A DNA stretch of 64,000 bases. Source: Affinundibacterium seohonense. GTDB taxonomy: Bacteria > Pseudomonadota > Gammaproteobacteria > Burkholderiales > Burkholderiaceae_D. The DNA lies in contig NZ_JACOFW010000016.1 of the NCBI RefSeq assembly GCF_014284305.1, positions 1-64,000 of the forward strand, written 5' to 3'. Numbering within the stretch: position 1 is the stretch's first letter; every line of letters starts with the position of its first letter. Position numbers and translations under genes: made by a program. Shown piece after piece: positions 60,446 through 64,000 of the stretch. Under the pieces are notes generated by a model. The model made no database searches, was not told the origin of the DNA, and worked only from the letters and a program-made list of their open reading frames with translations.

Positions 60446-60464
60446 GCACATAAAGCCATAAAAA

Positions 60465-61502
60465 ATGTCTACTCCAGCGATGAACTCTTCATTCCCTGTC
60501 GGCAGGGATGAAAAACAGGAAGTCAGTCAAGTGATGACAAATACGCAAACAACTCAGCATGGTTCGGCTATGCGCAAACAGAAATTACAAGATTTTCTGT
60601 TTCATAAACTCACCTTTAGTTTCGCGCTATTGGTTTTGTTGGTGTTAGTAGGTATCGTCGTATCGTTGTTTCTCGGTGCCCTACCTGCAATGAAAGAATT
60701 TGGATTTGCCTTTATTACGACGATAGAGTGGGATCCAATCAACGATAAGTACGGTGGCTTGATCGCTATTTTCGGAACCTTGGTGACCTCAGCGATTGCG
60801 TTGTTGATTGCGTTTCCGATCAGTTTTGGTATCGCCTTATTTTTGACCGAAATTTGCCCGAATTGGCTCAAGCGACCTTTAGGTACCGCGGTTGAGTTAC
60901 TGGCAGGCGTTCCAAGTATTATTTACGGTATGTGGGGGCTGTTTATTTTTGCCCCATTTTTTAGTGAATGGGGTCAGCCACTACTCGCAAATACCTTGGG
61001 TAAGTTGCCTGTTATCGGTGTTTTGTTTTCTGGTTCGATGATTGGTATTGGTGTACTCACGGCCGGGATCGTTCTGGGAATTATGATTATTCCTTTTATC
61101 GCTTCTGTGATGCGTGACGTGTTTGAAATTGTGCCGCCAGTGTTGAAAGAGTCTGCTTACGGATTGGGATGTACGCGTTGGGAAGTTGTTCGCAAAATCG
61201 TATTACCTTACACCAGAGCCGGTGTGATCGGTGGTGTCATGCTGGGTTTGGGGCGGGCGCTTGGTGAAACGATGGCAATTACGTTTGTGATCGGGAATGC
61301 GCACAAATTACATTGGTCGTTATTCGGTGGCGGTAATAGTATCGCTTCTAGCTTGGCAAATGAATTTGCGGAAGCCGAATCCGAATTGCACGTTGCCTCG
61401 TTATTTTTACTTGGTTTGATTTTGTTTGTTATTACTTTTGTCGTGTTGGCATCGGCAAAGTTACTGTTGTTGAGCATGACAAGAAGAGAAGGTGTGAAAT
61501 GA
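60465..61502 (+). CDS. pstC: Phosphate ABC transporter permease PstC
   Basis: Inner-membrane permease (345 residues, about six transmembrane helices). The coupling segment [26 protein letters not shown] and [16 protein letters not shown] are family signatures. A hydrophilic N-terminal ~45 residues may be partly an upstream start effect. It overlaps pstA by 4 bases (ATGA). Confidence 0.94.
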   Translation: MSTPAMNSSFPVGRDEKQEVSQVMTNTQTTQHGSAMRKQKLQDFLFHKLTFSFALLVLLVLVGIVVSLFLGALPAMKEFGFAFITTIEWDPINDKYGGLIAIFGTLVTSAIALLIAFPISFGIALFLTEICPNWLKRPLGTAVELLAGVPSIIYGMWGLFIFAPFFSEWGQPLLANTLGKLPVIGVLFSGSMIGIGVLTAGIVLGIMIIPFIASVMRDVFEIVPPVLKESAYGLGCTRWEVVRKIVLPYTRAGVIGGVMLGLGRALGETMAITFVIGNAHKLHWSLFGGGNSIASSLANEFAEAESELHVASLFLLGLILFVITFVVLASAKLLLLSMTRREGVK

Positions 61503-62383
61503 CTTTAGCCGCAAATAATGCAACACCTAATGCAGCACTGAATTCCGTCTATAAGTCGCGCTTGTTGAAGCATAAGATAGGGATTTTCTTCTCAACAGCG
61601 GCGATGGCCTTGGGCGTTTTCTTTTTGATGTGGATTTTGGCTACCTTATTAATTAAAGGTGTCGGCTCGTTGGACTGGACCGTGTTTACCCAAGCAACGC
61701 CGCCGCCTGGCGAAGAAGGTGGTGGTTTGGCTAACGCGATACTCGGTAGTTTAATGATGGTCGGTGTCGCAACCTTGATCAGTACACCAATTGGGATTTT
61801 GGCGGGGATTTATCTCGCTGAATACGGTGAAAAAAATTGGTTCAGCGATGTGACGCGTTTCGTGACCGACATTATGCTTTCTGCACCTTCTGTCGTGATT
61901 GGTCTCTTCGTGTATGCGATTTATGTTGCGAAGATTAATCATTTCTCCGGTTGGGCTGGTTCTTTCGCTATTTCCTTAATCGCGATTCCAGTCGTTGTCA
62001 GAACGACTGATAATATGCTGGGATTGGTTCCGACGAGTTTGCGTGAGGCAGCGTTTGCACTCGGTGCTCCGCGCTGGAAAGTTGCGCTATTTATTCGTGT
62101 TAAAGCGGTAAAAGCCGGGATTTTGACTGGTGTATTGTTGGCAGTGGCGCGTATTTCAGGCGAAACCGCACCTTTACTTTTCACGGCATTGAACAACCAG
62201 TTTATCAATACCGACATGAATAAACCGATGGCGAACTTACCGGTAGTTATCTACAATTTTGCGATGAGTCCTTACGAAAATTGGCGCGGTTTAGCTTGGA
62301 CAGGCGCTTTGTTGGTGACCTTCAGCGTATTGGCATTAAACATTCTGTCACGTACCGTATTCGCACAAAAAGTGCATAAATAA
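61499..62383 (+). CDS. pstA: Phosphate ABC transporter permease PstA
   Basis: Second permease (294 residues). [35 protein letters not shown] and [21 protein letters not shown] (coupling loop) are typical. Forms a heterodimer with PstC. pstB starts 15 bases downstream. Confidence 0.94.
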   Translation: MTLAANNATPNAALNSVYKSRLLKHKIGIFFSTAAMALGVFFLMWILATLLIKGVGSLDWTVFTQATPPPGEEGGGLANAILGSLMMVGVATLISTPIGILAGIYLAEYGEKNWFSDVTRFVTDIMLSAPSVVIGLFVYAIYVAKINHFSGWAGSFAISLIAIPVVVRTTDNMLGLVPTSLREAAFALGAPRWKVALFIRVKAVKAGILTGVLLAVARISGETAPLLFTALNNQFINTDMNKPMANLPVVIYNFAMSPYENWRGLAWTGALLVTFSVLALNILSRTVFAQKVHK

Positions 62384-62398
62384 TTTAGAGCTTAGACC

Positions 62399-63187
62399 AT
62401 GATTCCAAATACAAAACCAGTAGCAGTTGAGCCAAGAGCCTGTATCGAAACCAAGGGCTTGAACTTCTTTTATGGCAGCAATCGTAGCTTGCAGGATGTG
62501 AATTTAAAAGTTTACGACAAAAAAGTAACCGCATTTATTGGCCCGTCAGGCTGTGGTAAATCGACTTTGTTACGTACTTTTAATCGTATGTATGACCTGT
62601 ATCCTGGTCAAAAAGCCGTGGGTGAAATTATCTACAACGGCCAAAATATTTTATTGCCAGGGCATGACATTAATTTGTTACGCGCTAAGGTGGGTATGGT
62701 GTTTCAAAAGCCAACGCCTTTCCCAATGTCGGTCTATGACAATATCGCCTTTGGTGTTCGTTTATACGAAAATCTTTCTAATGGTGAAATGGATGAGCGC
62801 GTTGAATGGTCGTTGAAAAAAGCCGCGCTATGGAACGAAGTTAAGGATAAATTAAGCACCAGCGGTCTTAGCTTATCTGGCGGTCAACAGCAGCGTTTGT
62901 GTATTGCACGCGGCGTTTCAGTAAAACCTGAAGTGTTATTGCTCGATGAACCAACTTCAGCACTTGATCCAATTTCGACTGTAAAAATTGAAGAATTGAT
63001 CAATGAATTGAAAGAGGACTACACCATTGCCATCGTGACTCACAATATGCAACAAGCGGCACGTTGCTCTGACTACACAGCCTATATGTATTTGGGTGAA
63101 TTGGTCGAATTTGGTGAGACCGATAATATCTTTATGAACCCTGTGCGCAAAGAAACTCAAGACTATATTACGGGTCGCTTCGGCTAA
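62399..63187 (+). CDS. pstB: Phosphate ABC transporter ATPase PstB
   Basis: ATP-binding subunit (262 residues). Walker [18 protein letters not shown], signature [14 protein letters not shown], Walker [14 protein letters not shown], and the H-loop [10 protein letters not shown] are all intact. [12 protein letters not shown] is a PstB-specific segment. Confidence 0.96.
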   Translation: MIPNTKPVAVEPRACIETKGLNFFYGSNRSLQDVNLKVYDKKVTAFIGPSGCGKSTLLRTFNRMYDLYPGQKAVGEIIYNGQNILLPGHDINLLRAKVGMVFQKPTPFPMSVYDNIAFGVRLYENLSNGEMDERVEWSLKKAALWNEVKDKLSTSGLSLSGGQQQRLCIARGVSVKPEVLLLDEPTSALDPISTVKIEELINELKEDYTIAIVTHNMQQAARCSDYTAYMYLGELVEFGETDNIFMNPVRKETQDYITGRFG

Positions 63188-63242
63188 TGCTAGCCAACTT
63201 TTTGCAGGCACTTTGACGAACAATCAGAATTCAGGAGTAACC

Positions 63243-63962
63243 ATGACAGGCGAACATTCATCGAGTCAGTACAATCACGATTTAGAATCCATCCGTTCCC
63301 AGGTTTTATTAATGGGTGGTTTGGTAGAAAATCATTTTCAAGATGCGATGGCTTGCTATCGCACAGGTAATAGCGAACAAGCAGCATCAGTGGTGAAGTC
63401 GGACGAAGAAGTGAATCGTCTGGAAGTGATGTTAGACGACATGTGTAGTCACTTGATCGTTAAACGTCAACCGGCGGCCAATGATCTTCGTACGGTGATG
63501 GCTACCGGCAAGGTGATTACAGATCTTGAGCGTATTGGCGACGAATCGACCAAGATTGCCCGTATCGCGCAAGAAATGGCGAACAAAAGCCGTAACAACG
63601 CAATGTTTAGTGGCTACGAAACAGTGCGGGTTTTGGCCAATAGCGTTGGTCAAATGCTGCATCAATCCTTGGATGCTTTTGCGCGTCATGATGATGCAAA
63701 AGCAGTCAAATTGATTGCCTACGACGAAATTATCGACAGCGACTTCCGCTCTATTATGCGTAATCTCATTACGTTTATGATGGAAGATCCAAGCACAATT
63801 TCATTTGCTTTAGACGCTTTGTGGGTGGCGAAGGCAATTGAGCGAATTGGTGATCACGCGAAAAATATTGCGGAACATACGATTTATATTGTCGAAGGTC
63901 GTGATATCCGTCATTCGGATTACGTGGCAAGTAAGCAGGAAAAAAATAGTCAGCAGCCATAA
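63243..63962 (+). CDS. phoU: Phosphate signalling regulator PhoU
   Basis: Negative regulator coupling Pst to the PhoR-PhoB system (239 residues). ATG 63243 has AGGAG 6 bases upstream; the frame is open to 63213. Two three-helix PhoU repeats are recognisable (DLERIGDESTKIA and AIERIGDHAKNIAEH, the metal-binding E-x-x-x-D motifs). It closes the operon; the phoB-phoR genes, if next, are outside the window. Bases 63963-64000 hold nothing recognisable. Confidence 0.95.
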   Translation: MTGEHSSSQYNHDLESIRSQVLLMGGLVENHFQDAMACYRTGNSEQAASVVKSDEEVNRLEVMLDDMCSHLIVKRQPAANDLRTVMATGKVITDLERIGDESTKIARIAQEMANKSRNNAMFSGYETVRVLANSVGQMLHQSLDAFARHDDAKAVKLIAYDEIIDSDFRSIMRNLITFMMEDPSTISFALDALWVAKAIERIGDHAKNIAEHTIYIVEGRDIRHSDYVASKQEKNSQQP

Positions 63963-64000
63963 ATGATGGCTCAGGCGCTGTGTCTACAATGAGGCACAGC

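Noticed and set aside
1..64000. CRISPR array
   Set aside because: No regularly spaced direct repeats of 24-40 bases with unique spacers were found; the repeats seen are palindromic REP-like or simple tandem units.

Overview
The window looks like a chromosome segment of a betaproteobacterium in the Burkholderiales, most likely Oxalobacteraceae (an Undibacterium- or Herminiimonas-like organism). This is inferred from gene content: a glucokinase fused to an RpiR/HexR regulator, the glcDEF order, mutL-miaA, ppk1-sixA divergent from pstSCAB-phoU, and olsB next to an LpxH-like phosphatase. No database search was possible. Most of the window is core metabolism and housekeeping; the clearest accessory segment is about 17.0-27.0 kb.

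Layout: (1) 0.2-4.3 kb, glycolate oxidase operon glcDEF. (2) 4.4-12.2 kb, an OmpW porin with a well-placed FNR-type promoter, then a maltodextrin operon on the minus strand (glucokinase and two exported GH13 enzymes), divergent from a second glucokinase fused to HexR. Two HexR-like palindromes lie in the divergent intergenic region. (3) 12.5-14.8 kb, two paralogous small exported proteins of unknown function, duplicated together with their leaders, flanking a lipoprotein gene. (4) 14.9-16.7 kb, an orphan GspE/PilB-type ATPase. (5) 17.0-27.0 kb, a type I restriction-modification locus (hsdM, hsdS, hsdR) interrupted by an AlbA_2/Schlafen-type gene, a truncated HNH nuclease gene and a REP-associated tyrosine transposase (RAYT) with seven REP units; a GIY-YIG nuclease gene sits upstream of hsdM, and the whole lies beside a tRNA-Met gene. 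(6) 27.3-34.3 kb, miaA, mutL, dedA, a cysteine-cluster protein and metNIQ. (7) 34.3-43.4 kb, a cluster of palindromic repeats, amiC-tsaE, queG, and a DctSR two-component system with its DctPQM TRAP transporter. (8) 43.4-50.6 kb, an unexplained terminator-bounded intergenic region, then ogt, xerD, ybaK, plsY, tsaD and a c-di-GMP phosphodiesterase. (9) 50.6-64.0 kb, marC, a 247-bp MITE-like element, olsB with an LpxH-like gene, a beta-propeller secreted protein, and the phosphate block sixA-ppk1 / pstSCAB-phoU.

How the genes connect: the phosphate block and olsB share PhoB-box-like sequences (three sites), suggesting one phosphate-starvation response covering uptake (Pst), polyphosphate (Ppk1) and phosphorus-free membrane lipid (ornithine lipid). 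The maltodextrin operon and glk-hexR share HexR-like sites. Both genes for solute-binding proteins that lie first in transporter operons (dctP, pstS) are followed by stable hairpins without U-tracts, probably a means of making more binding protein than membrane subunits.

The observations most worth following are the RAYT/REP invasion of the restriction locus, the duplicated small-protein family, the MITE-like nested palindrome upstream of marC, the three-unit PhoB box before olsB, and the possible small RNA between dctM and ogt.
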